From Candidatus Eisenbacteria bacterium (GTDB taxonomy: Bacteria > Eisenbacteria > RBG-16-71-46 > CAIMUX01 > JAHJDP01), in NCBI GenBank assembly GCA_018831195.1, contig JAHJDP010000097.1, positions 1 to 64,000 of the forward strand: a DNA stretch of 64,000 nucleotides, read 5' to 3'. The notes below the pieces were generated by a model. The model made no database searches, was not told the origin of the DNA, and was given only the letters and a program-made list of their open reading frames with translations. Both the position numbers and the translations under genes were made by a program. Position 1 is the first letter of the stretch; the number at the start of each line of letters is the position of its first letter. Shown piece by piece: positions 16,154 through 26,533 of the stretch.

Positions 16154-18235
16154 CTAACGCAAGCGCACCCAGCGCTCCTGGGCGACAAGATCGCGCCCGC
16201 TCAAAAGACGGATCCAATAAATTCCCGCCGCCACGGCCCGGCCGCGGTCGTCGACGCCGTCCCATGTCCAGGAGGAGCCGGTGAGGGCGCGGGATAGAAT
16301 CCGCCGTCCCGTCGGCGCGATAATCACTACATGATAGGCGTCGCGAGCGAGGCCGTCATCGGCCAAATGCAGTTTCAATCCGCCGGATGAGGGATTCGGC
16401 CAAATCTGCAGCCGCGATGCCGATCCCGCGACGGGATCCGCAACGCCGGATCCGGTGGGCATTGTGAAAGTCCAGGTTTCGCGGCTCTTGCGGGAGTGTG
16501 ATTCTGCATCCACCGCGAAGACCTTCCAATTGTAGGTTACGCCGGGTATCAGAATATGATGAACGACGAGAAATGTATCGGCGGGAACCTCTTGTACCAT
16601 CGGAAGATCAAATGGAGAGGCGGTCACATCCTGTATCACGACGCGGTAGGTCGGCGGCACACCCGAATCGAGATCTTCCGTCGATTCCCAGACAAGGGTC
16701 ACGGGCAGCTCCGGCTCCTCGGAATCTCCGGGTGAAACGAGCGAAAAGGGCAGCGGATAAATGGGCGTCTCTGAGAAGATCGCCGCATAAACATCCGGAA
16801 TGCCGGCACCATAATCATTGTCGGGAAAGGCCGAGTTATCGCCCGAGGCTTTGAGCGCTTGAATCACGGCGTAGGGATCCCACTCGGGATGCGCTTCCAG
16901 CACCAGGGCGCAGGCGCCGGCGATGATCGGCGCTGAAAAAGAGGTCCCGTTCCCATCCCCGTAGTCTGTGTCGCTCCAGGCTCTGGCGACAGCGGCCTTC
17001 CAGCCCCGCGCGCAAAGCTCGGGTTTGATCCGGTTGTCATAGGTCGGTCCGCGGCTGCTGAAGTTTTGTAGAACTCCGGCGCTGTCGACCGCTCCGCAGG
17101 AGAGAATCGTGTCGGCATCCGCCGGCACGCGGAGGGTCCCCGGATCCGGCCCATAATTCCCGACGGAGTTGACACAGAGGATCCCCTTGGCCGCGGCGAT
17201 ATCAACCGCCCGCGTAATGACGGCGGTATTGCCGTCGAGGTCCTCATACGTATAGCCTGTTAAATCGTCAAAGGTCAGATAGGTCAGTGAAGCCGAGGTC
17301 AGCCAAACACCCAAGGTGTCGGCCCACTCAAGGGCGGCGACATAGTTGTCTTCTTCCACGGGCAGCTCGCTGCGGGTGTCCTCGGTCTTGGCCAATACAA
17401 ATGAGGCGCCGTAAGCGGGGCCGATCACATGTCCCGGGGAGTAGCCCCCGGCCGCGCTCCAGGTGCCCGTCCCATGGAATTGCGCATTTTCTTCATCTTC
17501 AGCCTCGTTTTGTACAATGCTGTCGCCATAAACATAATCATACTGCGCGACCAGATCGAGCGCGGCAAAGGCCTCATGATCGGTACGAAATCCGGTATCC
17601 AGCATCATCATAAGGACATGATCGCCGGTGATTCCCAGCGCATGCAGAGGTAGTACATTAATCTGATCCAGCTGCCAATAAGAAGGCCCATAATCCAAAG
17701 AGCGGCCCGCTTTCGGCGCGGCCTCCCGCCCCATATCCCCCGGATCCGATGACACACTCTCCGCCGGATCGACACCGCCCCGCGCCACAGGGATCACCTC
17801 TTTTACAAAAGGCAGCTCGATAACGCGGCGCAGGGTTTCGACACTCATGACGAAGCTGCCGCCGTTCAGCCAGCGGGTCCGGTGCCTGAGAATGCCGCCC
17901 AACTCAATGACAGCGTCGATATAGGAGGAACAGACCGGCAGATCCCGCTCATCGACAAGTTCCACATTCCTGACCCGGGACCGGCGGGCCAAAACATCAT
18001 CCGACAACTTATGCTTTGCGGATTGGAGGGCGGCGGCCTGTTGGGAAGATTCCAGCCCTCTATCGGAGAAAAGGACCCAGACCGTCCATTCCCGGCCGGC
18101 GCGGTCCTCGGATAGGGATCGGCTCAGGGTCGGGTGAATGGCGGTCCCAGCGGCCGGGCCGGCGCTGGAGAGCAGGATGAAGACACAAAAGAGAGCTGTC
18201 GCGACTGCTGGTAATCCCTTCTGAGACAACACCAT
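16154..18235 (-). CDS. Secreted S8 (subtilisin-like) serine protease with C-terminal FlgD-like sorting domain
   Basis: 693 residues. A signal peptide (1-30) is followed by a propeptide-like region to about 180. The S8 catalytic domain has Asp213 (MLDTGF), His254 (FHGTGTWSA), oxyanion Asn360 (SVGNYG) and Ser432 (NGTSFSAP). The His motif is HGTGTWSAAG, not the usual HGTHVAG. A fibronectin-like region (about 510-600) precedes a C-terminal domain that starts LQIWPNPSSGG and ends in GIYWIRLLSG, the FlgD-like/T9SS-type pattern of FCB bacteria. The ATG at 18235 follows AAAGGAA; an ATG at 18259 is possible. Likely cotranscribed with the M48 protease. Confidence 0.9.
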   Translation of the reverse strand: MVLSQKGLPAVATALFCVFILLSSAGPAAGTAIHPTLSRSLSEDRAGREWTVWVLFSDRGLESSQQAAALQSAKHKLSDDVLARRSRVRNVELVDERDLPVCSSYIDAVIELGGILRHRTRWLNGGSFVMSVETLRRVIELPFVKEVIPVARGGVDPAESVSSDPGDMGREAAPKAGRSLDYGPSYWQLDQINVLPLHALGITGDHVLMMMLDTGFRTDHEAFAALDLVAQYDYVYGDSIVQNEAEDEENAQFHGTGTWSAAGGYSPGHVIGPAYGASFVLAKTEDTRSELPVEEDNYVAALEWADTLGVWLTSASLTYLTFDDLTGYTYEDLDGNTAVITRAVDIAAAKGILCVNSVGNYGPDPGTLRVPADADTILSCGAVDSAGVLQNFSSRGPTYDNRIKPELCARGWKAAVARAWSDTDYGDGNGTSFSAPIIAGACALVLEAHPEWDPYAVIQALKASGDNSAFPDNDYGAGIPDVYAAIFSETPIYPLPFSLVSPGDSEEPELPVTLVWESTEDLDSGVPPTYRVVIQDVTASPFDLPMVQEVPADTFLVVHHILIPGVTYNWKVFAVDAESHSRKSRETWTFTMPTGSGVADPVAGSASRLQIWPNPSSGGLKLHLADDGLARDAYHVVIIAPTGRRILSRALTGSSWTWDGVDDRGRAVAAGIYWIRLLSGRDLVAQERWVRLR

Positions 18236-18549
18236 CCGGCGTTCCTTTCTGAGGTCCATCCGCCCTTTGACACCCGCGCGTTGACACCTCCATCAAAGAT
18301 CGGCGGCAGACCGTTGAGTGGATACAGACTGTTTCTATTATAGGGCAAATCCATCGAAAACTCACCTCCGAACGAAGAATAAAAAGTCGATGGAACCCCT
18401 GGCGTCGGCGAACCGTATCTATTGGAGAACGCGGGGTTGGGAGACTTTAAATTGAATGAGATGCCGGTGCGGAACGTATAAAGAGAAGTTCAGATAGGAC
18501 GTCAGGCCCGGTTTTAATCGAATGTCGAGGGGCTCAACGGGGAGGATCC
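18236..18549. other. Divergent intergenic region between S8 protease and RND operon
   Basis: About 310 bases without a gene. A possible rightward promoter, TTGAGT (18314-18319), 16 bp, TATTAT (18336-18341), would start RNA about 200 nt before the adaptor gene. GGGGAGG (about 18539-18545) is the ribosome site of that gene. No repeat or operator stands out. Confidence 0.35.
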
Positions 18550-19764
18550 ATGGAGAACATGGTGAAAACGCCGAAACGGCGGGGCCGCATCCGCTGGTTC
18601 ATCATTTTAGGATTTGTGATCGTGATCGCCGCTTCTTTAGTCTACTTCAAGCCCTGGACCCGCTTCTTGGAAGAGTCGGCCGCCGCCGATGAGGCGCTCG
18701 CGGATTCATCCGCCGTCGCGTCCGCCGATTCAACGAAGAAAGACGACACATCCGATGGCGACAAGGACAAGAAGAAGGAGGTTCCGATCGAGATGGCCAC
18801 GGTTGTCAGAGACTCCGTCTCGGCGACCTATACGGCCAGCGCTACATTGGAAGCCGAGCGCGATGTCGATATCCTGGCGAAGATCCAGGGCCTCGTCGAG
18901 AAGATCCATGTTGAGGAGGGTGATTATGTACAAGATGGGGATATTCTCGCCATCCTCGACGGACGGGAGTTGTCTATCCAAGTCGACAAAGCCGTCTCCT
19001 CACTCAACAATGCCACGACCGAATATGAGCGGATGCAAAGTCTCGCCAATAGAGATTTAGCCTCCCAAAAGGCCTTGGAAGACGCCCGGCATGCCCTGCA
19101 GCAGGCCGAATCGATTCTGGAAGAGATGAAGCTGAAGCTCTCCTACACGCAGATCCGGGCTCCTTTTTCGGGGATGGTAACCCAGCGTTTCATCGAGACA
19201 GGTCAGACCATCAATCCAGGTCATCAGGCCTTTTCGATCGCTGACATGGATCCCCTCTTGACCCGTGTCTATCTGCCCGAGGATGAAATCCCCAATATCA
19301 AGCGGGGCCAGCCGGTCCAGGTCCGTCTCGATTCCGAGCCCGATCTTCAACTTTCCGGTCGTGTCCGTCAGATCGCCCCGATGGTCGACCGGCAGACCGG
19401 CACGGTGAAGGTCACCGTTGAGATCGAAAAATGCGCCTCGCCGATCAGACCCGGTTCCTTCGCCCGCGTCTTCATCACCACCGATATTCATCCGCTGGCC
19501 CTGGTTCTACCCAAGAGGTGCCTCGTTGAGGAAGCCGGCAAACGGTATGTCTTTCTCATTGAGGGCGACACCGTCGTCGTCCGGGATGTTGAGCTTGGCT
19601 ACGAAGAGGCCGACCGGATTGAAATCGTCGAGGGACTGGGAGAAGGCGACCATGTCGTTCTTATCGGGCAAGGCAGCCTTAAAGACGGAAGCCACGTTCG
19701 TGTATTAAATCAGTTGAACGAACCGGAAGACGCGCAGGTCGACACGGCCGAGGCCACATCGTAA
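18550..19764 (+). CDS. RND efflux periplasmic adaptor (membrane fusion protein)
   Basis: 404 residues. One N-terminal membrane anchor (about 16-33), then a charged Asp/Lys/Ser linker (about 45-78). The barrel-sandwich half motif VEKIHVEEGDYVQDGDILA is followed by a coiled-coil hairpin (about 140-195), the second lipoyl half IRAPFSGMVTQRF, a beta-barrel and a membrane-proximal domain. Adaptors of this kind link an inner-membrane RND pump to an outer-membrane channel. It is the first gene of a three-gene operon with two RND permeases. GGGGAGG precedes the start. Substrate cannot be told from sequence. Confidence 0.92.
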   Translation: MENMVKTPKRRGRIRWFIILGFVIVIAASLVYFKPWTRFLEESAAADEALADSSAVASADSTKKDDTSDGDKDKKKEVPIEMATVVRDSVSATYTASATLEAERDVDILAKIQGLVEKIHVEEGDYVQDGDILAILDGRELSIQVDKAVSSLNNATTEYERMQSLANRDLASQKALEDARHALQQAESILEEMKLKLSYTQIRAPFSGMVTQRFIETGQTINPGHQAFSIADMDPLLTRVYLPEDEIPNIKRGQPVQVRLDSEPDLQLSGRVRQIAPMVDRQTGTVKVTVEIEKCASPIRPGSFARVFITTDIHPLALVLPKRCLVEEAGKRYVFLIEGDTVVVRDVELGYEEADRIEIVEGLGEGDHVVLIGQGSLKDGSHVRVLNQLNEPEDAQVDTAEATS

Positions 19765-19804
19765 TGCCGTACGGGATCGACATTGCCGACAGGAGGCTTC
19801 CGGC

Positions 19805-22800
19805 ATGCAGATAACAAGCGCCAGTATCCGCCGCCCCGTCACCGTCGCCATGATCTTCGTCGCGGCTCTGGTCTTTGGTCTCGTCTCATTGGGCCGGCTC
19901 CGCGTCAATCTGCTCCCCGATCTGACCTATCCGACGCTGACCATCCAAACAATCCTTCCCGACGCGGCGCCCGAAGAGGTGGAGAACCTTGTGACCCGCC
20001 CTCTCGAGGAATCGGCGGGCGTCGTTCATGGAGTGCGTGAGATTCGATCGGCTTCCCGTTCCGGGATGAGCGAGATCACGCTGGAATTCGCCTGGGGCAC
20101 AAAGATGGACTATGCCTCGCTGGATGTGCGCGAAAAGATCGATCTGGTGAACCTTCCGGATGAAGCGCGCAGCCCCGTTTTGCTGCGGTTTGACCCGGCG
20201 CTCGAACCGATTCTCCGCATCGGCATCTACGGCGACACCGAATTAACGCATCTTCGCTGGCTGGCCGAGCACCTTTATAAAAGAGAGCTCGAGAGTCTGA
20301 TCGGCGTGGCCTCGGCCAAAGTACAAGGTGGTCTCGAAGAAGAAATCCGCATTGAAGTTGATGACGCCAAGCTCGCCATCTACGGATTTTCAATGGCTGA
20401 GATCACACAGCGCTTGGCTTCTGAGAATATCAATCTTTCCGGCGGACGGCTGCGCGATCGCAATGCGGAGTTCCTGATCCGCACGCTGAACACCTATCGC
20501 GACCTGGATGACATAGGCGAAACGATCCTCCGGCATAATGAGGGACGTGTTCTCCGGCTCAAGGATGTTGCCAAAATCACCCGCTCCACCCGGGAGCGCG
20601 AGGTGATCAGCCGCATCGAAGGTAAGGAAAACGTCGAGATCGCCATCTATAAAGAAGGCGATGCCAACACGGTTGAGGTCGCGCGCAAGATCCGTGAGGA
20701 ATTCAAACAGATTAACAAACAGCTACCCGAGCTGGTTCATGCGCAAATTCTCTCTGATCAATCGGTCTTTATCGAGAACGCCGTGGGTGAGGTCCGTTCC
20801 AACGCCTTCGTAGGCGGGATTCTCGCCATCCTGATCCTCTTCCTCTTCCTGCGCGATGTCCGCAGCACCCTTACAATCGGCCTCGCGATACCCATCTCCG
20901 TCATCGCAACCTTCATGTTCATGCTGCGCGCGAATGTCAGCTTGAACATTATGAGCCTGGGCGGTCTTGCCTTGGGAGTCGGGATGCTCGTCGATAACAG
21001 CATCGTCGTTCTGGAGGCGATGGTGCGTCATCTCCGTGCAGGCGCCTCACGCGCCGAGGCCGCGGAACGAGGCGCTTCCGAGGTCGGGCAGGCGGTTGTC
21101 GCTTCAACGCTCACCACGATCTGCGTTTTCCTCCCCATCATCTTTGTTGAGGGAATGGCGGGTCAGATCTTTAAGGATCAAGCCCTGACCGTTACCTTTT
21201 CGCTTCTCATCTCGCTGGCTGTCGCCGTCACGCTCATACCCATGATGGCCGCGATCGACCGCAAAGGTCCCGCTCCGCTTCCGGAGATCATCGAAAGAGC
21301 GAGGAATCCCCGCTGGTGGCGGCGATATGCGAGCGCCACCGGCGGTTTCGTTTTCTTCAGCCTCCCCACCCAGTTCCTTTGGGGCGTCCGGATTCTCGTC
21401 AAATCAATCGGCTGGCTGGTCTTTACCCTCCTTTATCCGCTGCGGCGTTCATTCGACGCGATCTACCCGCGCCTCGAACGGGCTTATCCAAAAGTCCTCG
21501 AATCGACCCTGCGCCGCCGCACGACTTTGTACATTATTATTCTTATTGCCGGCGCCTTCACCGTTTTGCTCGGCGGCCGCCTGGGCCGCCAGCTTATCCC
21601 TCCCTTCTCACAGGGGGAGTTCGCCTTTCAGATCGAGCTGCCGGTGGGAACACCGCTGGATGAAACAAGCAAAGTCCTGGGACGGATGGAAAAACTCGCC
21701 GCGGGCATGGAGGGCGTTGAAAGCTATCTCGCCACCGTCGGGACAGCCAGCCGCTCAGGCATGAACGCCGCCATCCAGCAGGAGAACCGCGGAGAGTTCT
21801 TTGTCCGTCTGAAGCCGGGGATCTCCAAACGCCGTGAAGAGGAAATCGTAGACAATCTCCGGGATCGTTTCGCCGGTATCCCCGCCGTGACGGTCGAGTT
21901 CACCCGGCCCTCCTATTTCACATTCCGTTCGCCCGTGGAGCTTGTCATTCATGGGTACGATCTGAATGATCTGCGTCTCGTCGCGGATCAGATGGTGGAG
22001 CGCTTGCAGCATGTTGAAGGTCTGAAGGATATCACATCCTCCGTGCAGAAAGGACACCCCGAAGTCCGGATCATATTTGACCGGGATCGCCTCGCCGCTT
22101 TGGATCTTTCCATGGAAGGAGTGGCTCGCGCTCTGAGAGCTAAGATCCACGGCGAGGTGGCGACCCGGTTCGACGAAAAGGACCGGGAAATCGATATCCG
22201 CATCGCCACCAAAGAGGGCCGGTATGCCGATCTTGAATCGGTCGAGGCGCTTATCGTCGGCCATAGCAACGGCATTCCCATCAGGCTCTCGGCCGTGGCG
22301 GAAATCACGCGGGATCTCGGCCCGAGCCAGGTTCTGCGGATCGGCCAGCAGCGGGCCGCCATCGTGACCGCCAATCTTGAGGGCCGCGATCTTGGCAGCG
22401 CTTCACACGAAATCATGCAGCAGGTCCGGCAGGTGCCCCTCACATCCGACATGAGCGTCATCCTTGCCGGGCAGAATGAGGAGTTTCTTTCATCTTACAA
22501 ATCCCTGCTCTTCGCCATCGTCCTCGCGATTTTCCTCGTCTATCTCGTCATGGCCTCTCAATTCGAGAATCTTCTGCAGCCCCTTATCATCATGGTGACC
22601 GTGCCGCTGGGCCTCATGGGAGTGATCTGGATTCTCGCTCTCACCGGGATAGACTTCAGCGTGGTTGTCCTTATCGGGGTGATCATGCTGGCCGGCATCG
22701 TTGTAAATAACGGGATTGTTCTCATTGATATGATGAACCAGCTTCGCCGCGACGAGGGGCTGCCGCTGCAAGAGGCCGTTGTGAAAGCGGCGCATCTTCG

Positions 22801-23047
22801 TTTGCGGCCGATCGTCATGACGACAACCACGACGGTTCTCGCCCTCCTCCCCATGGCTCTGGGATTCGGTGAAGGTGGCGAGATCCGCGCACCGATGGCC
22901 GTCACCGTGATCGGCGGATTGTTGCTCTCGACCGCATTGACGCTGCTCGTCATCCCGAGTCTCTACACAACGATCAGCTCCTGGCGCCGGCGCGGTGTGG
23001 GAGCGGCCGGATCCGGGGCGCCGGACCACGCTGTGGTTGAGCCATGA
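19805..23047 (+). CDS. RND-family efflux permease, first of a tandem pair
   Basis: 1,080 residues with the twofold RND layout: a membrane helix, a large periplasmic loop, helices 2-6, then the same again. Proton-relay Asp in TM4 is seen in GMLVDNSIVVLEA; the second half has AGIVVNNGIVLID. It is longer than AcrB-type pumps because of an extra hydrophobic segment between the halves (about residues 510-550, from FVFFSLPTQFLWG to IGWLVFTLLYPL). AGGAGG lies before the ATG. It overlaps the second permease gene by 4 nt (ATGA), so the two are coupled and may form a mixed trimer as MdtB and MdtC do. Proton-driven drug, lipid or metabolite export is expected. Confidence 0.93.
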   Translation: MQITSASIRRPVTVAMIFVAALVFGLVSLGRLRVNLLPDLTYPTLTIQTILPDAAPEEVENLVTRPLEESAGVVHGVREIRSASRSGMSEITLEFAWGTKMDYASLDVREKIDLVNLPDEARSPVLLRFDPALEPILRIGIYGDTELTHLRWLAEHLYKRELESLIGVASAKVQGGLEEEIRIEVDDAKLAIYGFSMAEITQRLASENINLSGGRLRDRNAEFLIRTLNTYRDLDDIGETILRHNEGRVLRLKDVAKITRSTREREVISRIEGKENVEIAIYKEGDANTVEVARKIREEFKQINKQLPELVHAQILSDQSVFIENAVGEVRSNAFVGGILAILILFLFLRDVRSTLTIGLAIPISVIATFMFMLRANVSLNIMSLGGLALGVGMLVDNSIVVLEAMVRHLRAGASRAEAAERGASEVGQAVVASTLTTICVFLPIIFVEGMAGQIFKDQALTVTFSLLISLAVAVTLIPMMAAIDRKGPAPLPEIIERARNPRWWRRYASATGGFVFFSLPTQFLWGVRILVKSIGWLVFTLLYPLRRSFDAIYPRLERAYPKVLESTLRRRTTLYIIILIAGAFTVLLGGRLGRQLIPPFSQGEFAFQIELPVGTPLDETSKVLGRMEKLAAGMEGVESYLATVGTASRSGMNAAIQQENRGEFFVRLKPGISKRREEEIVDNLRDRFAGIPAVTVEFTRPSYFTFRSPVELVIHGYDLNDLRLVADQMVERLQHVEGLKDITSSVQKGHPEVRIIFDRDRLAALDLSMEGVARALRAKIHGEVATRFDEKDREIDIRIATKEGRYADLESVEALIVGHSNGIPIRLSAVAEITRDLGPSQVLRIGQQRAAIVTANLEGRDLGSASHEIMQQVRQVPLTSDMSVILAGQNEEFLSSYKSLLFAIVLAIFLVYLVMASQFENLLQPLIIMVTVPLGLMGVIWILALTGIDFSVVVLIGVIMLAGIVVNNGIVLIDMMNQLRRDEGLPLQEAVVKAAHLRLRPIVMTTTTTVLALLPMALGFGEGGEIRAPMAVTVIGGLLLSTALTLLVIPSLYTTISSWRRRGVGAAGSGAPDHAVVEP

Positions 23048-26000
23048 AAATCGTCAACTTCTCGCTCAACCGGCCCGTCACGGTGATCATGCTTGTCGTC
23101 AGCATCGTTCTTCTCGGCGCGGTGAGTATCACCCGCCTGCCGCAAGAGATGCTGCCACAGATGGATTTTCCCTTCATCGGCGTCGTTGTCGCTTACCCCA
23201 ACTCGATACCATCCCAGGTTGAGGAAGAGATCACGCGCCCCATCGAAGAAGTCTGCGCGACGATGGGCGGCATGAAGGAGATGTTCTCCGACAGCGGCAG
23301 CGACTATTGTTTCGTGGGGATGGTCTTTAATTGGGGCCAGTCCGTTGATGTCTTGCGGATGGGGGTTCGCGAAAAGATCGACCAGATTCGGGACGAGCTC
23401 CCCTCCGATATCCAGCAGATCGATATCTTTACATTCAACTCGAATGATATGCCGATCATGGTCGGCCGCATCGCCGCGCCGGGCATGGACCTTTCGGGAA
23501 GTTACGAGGTTCTCAATCGCAAGCTGATCGCCCCGCTCGAGCGGATCAACGGCGTCGGCCAGGTGAATATCGACGGCGTCGAGCCGAAAACGATCTCGAT
23601 CTATCTTCACCTCGACAAAATCAAATCACTGCAGGTCGATGTGAACCGCATCTTCCAGGTCCTGGGCGAGACGAATTTAACATTATCGGTCGGCAAGCTC
23701 GAGGATGGCGGCACACGCTATCATCTTCGCGCCTTCTCCGCCATGGAGGCGCCGCAGGATCTGGCAAGAATTCCCATCCGGCAAGATGGATTGCAATTGG
23801 GCGATGTCGCCACCGTCATTTACGATGAACCCCTCCTCACCTACGGCCGGCATCTGAATCAGGAGCCGGCGATCGCCTTTTGGATTCAAAAAGAGTCGGG
23901 CGCCAACGTTGTTGAACTCTGCCATAATGTTCACAAACGGATGGAAGAGCTGAAAGAGGACCCCGCCCTGGCGGGCATGGACATCCTCCTCTTTTTCGAC
24001 CAATCCGAGCAGATTACAAACAGTATCAACGGCCTGCTGCAGGCAGGTTTTGTCGGATCGCTGCTCGCGGTCTTGGTGCTTTATCTTTTTTTACGCCGCC
24101 TGATTACAACACTCCTCGTGGCGATCGCGATTCCCTTCAGCCTCATCGGCACCTGCACCTTCCTCTATCTCACGGGACGCACCCTGAACATTCTTACGAT
24201 GATGGGACTCATGCTGGCCGTTGGGATGATGGTGGACAATGCCGTCGTTGTGCTTGAATCGATTCACCGCCATCAGGGCAAAGAACGGGATCCAAGAAAG
24301 GCGGCGATCAAGGGCGCCTCTGAAGTCGGCATGGCAGTGACGGCGGCGACACTGACATCGATCATCGTCTTCGCGCCGATCACTTTCTCGAATGCGCAAA
24401 GCGGTTTGACTAATTATCTCGCCGTCGTTGGGATCACGATCTCATCCTGTCTTGTCTTCAGCCTTCTTGTCTCGCTGATTCTCATCCCCCTCATGGCAAG
24501 CAAGATCCCTCCCCCAAAATCGAACGGCGAGGTTCGATGGATCACAGCGCTCAAGAAACGCTACAAGATCGCCCTCAACTGGGCCGCGCTGAAGCACCCG
24601 AAAATCATGGGGCTGCTCATTGTGCCCGCGGTCCTGGCATTGACCATCCTTGTCGCAAAGGTCGGCGGTATCGAATCGGATCCTGAAGCCGATGTCCAGC
24701 AGGAGAACCTCTATATTTCGTACAAGTTCACCGACAACATGACCTATACATTGACGGAGCCCCTTGTCTTTCAGGTTGAAGACTCCCTACTCGCGCACAA
24801 GCAGGAATTGGAAATCGAGCAGGTCTACTCCTGGTTTGCCGACAACGGCGCCGCCACAACCATTTACTTTAACGATAAGACTCTGAAGCCGAAACAACTT
24901 ATCGATATCAGAAATAGAGTCCGCGAGGTTCTCCCGACGCTGGCCGGAGTTGAATTGAACCTCGGCGGAAATGAAGAGAGCAATATCTCAGGCGCCACCT
25001 TTATGCAGGTCACCATCTTCGGCGAGGACCACACGGCGCTCTCAGAGATCGCCACCGAGGTTAAACGCCGTTTTGAGCTGGTCGATGGGATGTACGATAT
25101 TACATCGGATGATGTCCAGGGCAAACAGGAGATCCGCCTGAGATTCGATCCGGAGAAGGCCGGTCAATATAAGGTGAATCCATCCTTCATTGCGCAGCTC
25201 CTGAATCTGACCTTCCGGGGCGCCCCGCTTCCCGATTTTAAATCGGATGACGGCGAGATCCCGATGTCCATTTTATTAACACCCGAGGATCGCACGAATA
25301 TCGAGAACCTTCTCGATCTCCCTATTTCAATCATTGAGGGACGTGAGGTGACATTGGCCGCTGTGGCCGATCTCGATATCGTCCGCGGCCCGGAACAGAT
25401 CAGCCGCAGCAATCAGCGCACTTCGCTGACAATCTCGGGCACCTATGAAAGCGAAGACTCGGAGAAAATGAAAGAGATCACCCGGGGTATCATGGACAAC
25501 ATCCAATATCCCACGGGTTATGGTTGGAATTTCGGCCGGTCCATCCAGGATGCGGAAGAAGACCAGACGACGATGCTGATCAATACGCTTCTCGCCCTGG
25601 TGAGTGTCGGGCTCGTCATGGCCGCCCTCTTTCAATCTTTTCTGCACCCGATCGTGATCATGGTCTCCCTGCCCTTTGCCTTCATCGGGGTGGTCCTCAT
25701 CCTCCTGCTGACCGGCACGCCCTTCTCGATTATGGTCTCGATCGGCGGGATCATCCTGATCGGTGTCGTCGTTAACAATGGCATCGTCCTCGTTGATCAT
25801 ATCAATGGCCTGCGGCGGGAGGGATTGTCGCGCGCGGAGGCGATCATAGAGGGCGGCCAGGGGCGGCTGCGGCCGATCCTGATGACCGCGGCGACGACGA
25901 TCCTCGGCCTGCTGCCGCTGGCCGTCGGCACCGTCTCCGTCGGCGATGTCTTATACAAAGGACTGGCATTGGCCGTCATCGGCGGATTGGGGCTCTCCAC

Positions 26001-26145
26001 CCTATTGACACTGCTCGTGATGCCGACCTACTATGTCCTCGCTGAAGAGATTACGGCGCATCTCAAGAAAATCTGGCACGCGAGCCGCAGATCGCCGCTC
26101 CGGCGGCTCCCCTCACGGCCGGCCTGGCTGAAGGCAAAGGGATAA
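23044..26145 (+). CDS. RND-family efflux permease, second of a tandem pair
   Basis: 1,033 residues with standard RND length and topology. The TM4 relay motif is GMMVDNAVVVLES, and the second half has GVVVNNGIVLVDH. It begins within the ATGA overlap of the preceding permease gene. The pair differs strongly in sequence, so it is an old duplication, not a recent one. No outer-membrane TolC-type gene follows, so the pump must use a channel encoded elsewhere. Confidence 0.93.
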   Translation: MKIVNFSLNRPVTVIMLVVSIVLLGAVSITRLPQEMLPQMDFPFIGVVVAYPNSIPSQVEEEITRPIEEVCATMGGMKEMFSDSGSDYCFVGMVFNWGQSVDVLRMGVREKIDQIRDELPSDIQQIDIFTFNSNDMPIMVGRIAAPGMDLSGSYEVLNRKLIAPLERINGVGQVNIDGVEPKTISIYLHLDKIKSLQVDVNRIFQVLGETNLTLSVGKLEDGGTRYHLRAFSAMEAPQDLARIPIRQDGLQLGDVATVIYDEPLLTYGRHLNQEPAIAFWIQKESGANVVELCHNVHKRMEELKEDPALAGMDILLFFDQSEQITNSINGLLQAGFVGSLLAVLVLYLFLRRLITTLLVAIAIPFSLIGTCTFLYLTGRTLNILTMMGLMLAVGMMVDNAVVVLESIHRHQGKERDPRKAAIKGASEVGMAVTAATLTSIIVFAPITFSNAQSGLTNYLAVVGITISSCLVFSLLVSLILIPLMASKIPPPKSNGEVRWITALKKRYKIALNWAALKHPKIMGLLIVPAVLALTILVAKVGGIESDPEADVQQENLYISYKFTDNMTYTLTEPLVFQVEDSLLAHKQELEIEQVYSWFADNGAATTIYFNDKTLKPKQLIDIRNRVREVLPTLAGVELNLGGNEESNISGATFMQVTIFGEDHTALSEIATEVKRRFELVDGMYDITSDDVQGKQEIRLRFDPEKAGQYKVNPSFIAQLLNLTFRGAPLPDFKSDDGEIPMSILLTPEDRTNIENLLDLPISIIEGREVTLAAVADLDIVRGPEQISRSNQRTSLTISGTYESEDSEKMKEITRGIMDNIQYPTGYGWNFGRSIQDAEEDQTTMLINTLLALVSVGLVMAALFQSFLHPIVIMVSLPFAFIGVVLILLLTGTPFSIMVSIGGIILIGVVVNNGIVLVDHINGLRREGLSRAEAIIEGGQGRLRPILMTAATTILGLLPLAVGTVSVGDVLYKGLALAVIGGLGLSTLLTLLVMPTYYVLAEEITAHLKKIWHASRRSPLRRLPSRPAWLKAKG

Positions 26146-26251
26146 ATTAAAAGGCTATACTGAATAAAAGGCGACGGCCGGAGTATAGATGGAGCGTCGA
26201 TGAATAGGGAAACCCATAGATCAGGGCCAATGGAACGAAGGAAGGTGAAAA

Positions 26252-26527
26252 ATGCTTTGTATGATTGAACTCGCCCTTCCACTTCTCCTGGTGCTGGGAG
26301 TCGCGGGATTGGCTTTGGGGCTGGTGGGATTGGTTTTTAAGCTGATCCTGCTGCCGCTGAAGCTCGCTTTCGGTTTGATCGGCGGCATCTTGGGGTTGGT
26401 TGCGGGCTTGCTGATTCTTCCGGTCGTTTTGCCGATTCTGATCGGAATGCTGGGGCTCGGCCTGTCGATTCTCGCCATCCTGGGGCTCGTCCTGGTGCCG
26501 ATCGGTCTCTTTTGCTGGATCTTTTAG
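26252..26527 (+). CDS. Small, very hydrophobic membrane protein
   Basis: 91 residues, almost entirely Leu, Gly, Ile and Val, enough for two or three membrane helices with almost no charged residues. GAAGGAAGGTG precedes the ATG, so it is probably real. It lies 106 nt after the RND operon in the same direction and could be a late member. I recognise no family; the composition is like small envelope or phage-shock-type proteins, but that is a guess. Confidence 0.6.
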   Translation: MLCMIELALPLLLVLGVAGLALGLVGLVFKLILLPLKLAFGLIGGILGLVAGLLILPVVLPILIGMLGLGLSILAILGLVLVPIGLFCWIF

Positions 26528-26533
26528 CGCCGG

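Noticed and set aside
22490-23029. His/Asp-rich frame opposite the first RND permease
   Set aside because: Typical antisense product of hydrophobic codons; no independent support.
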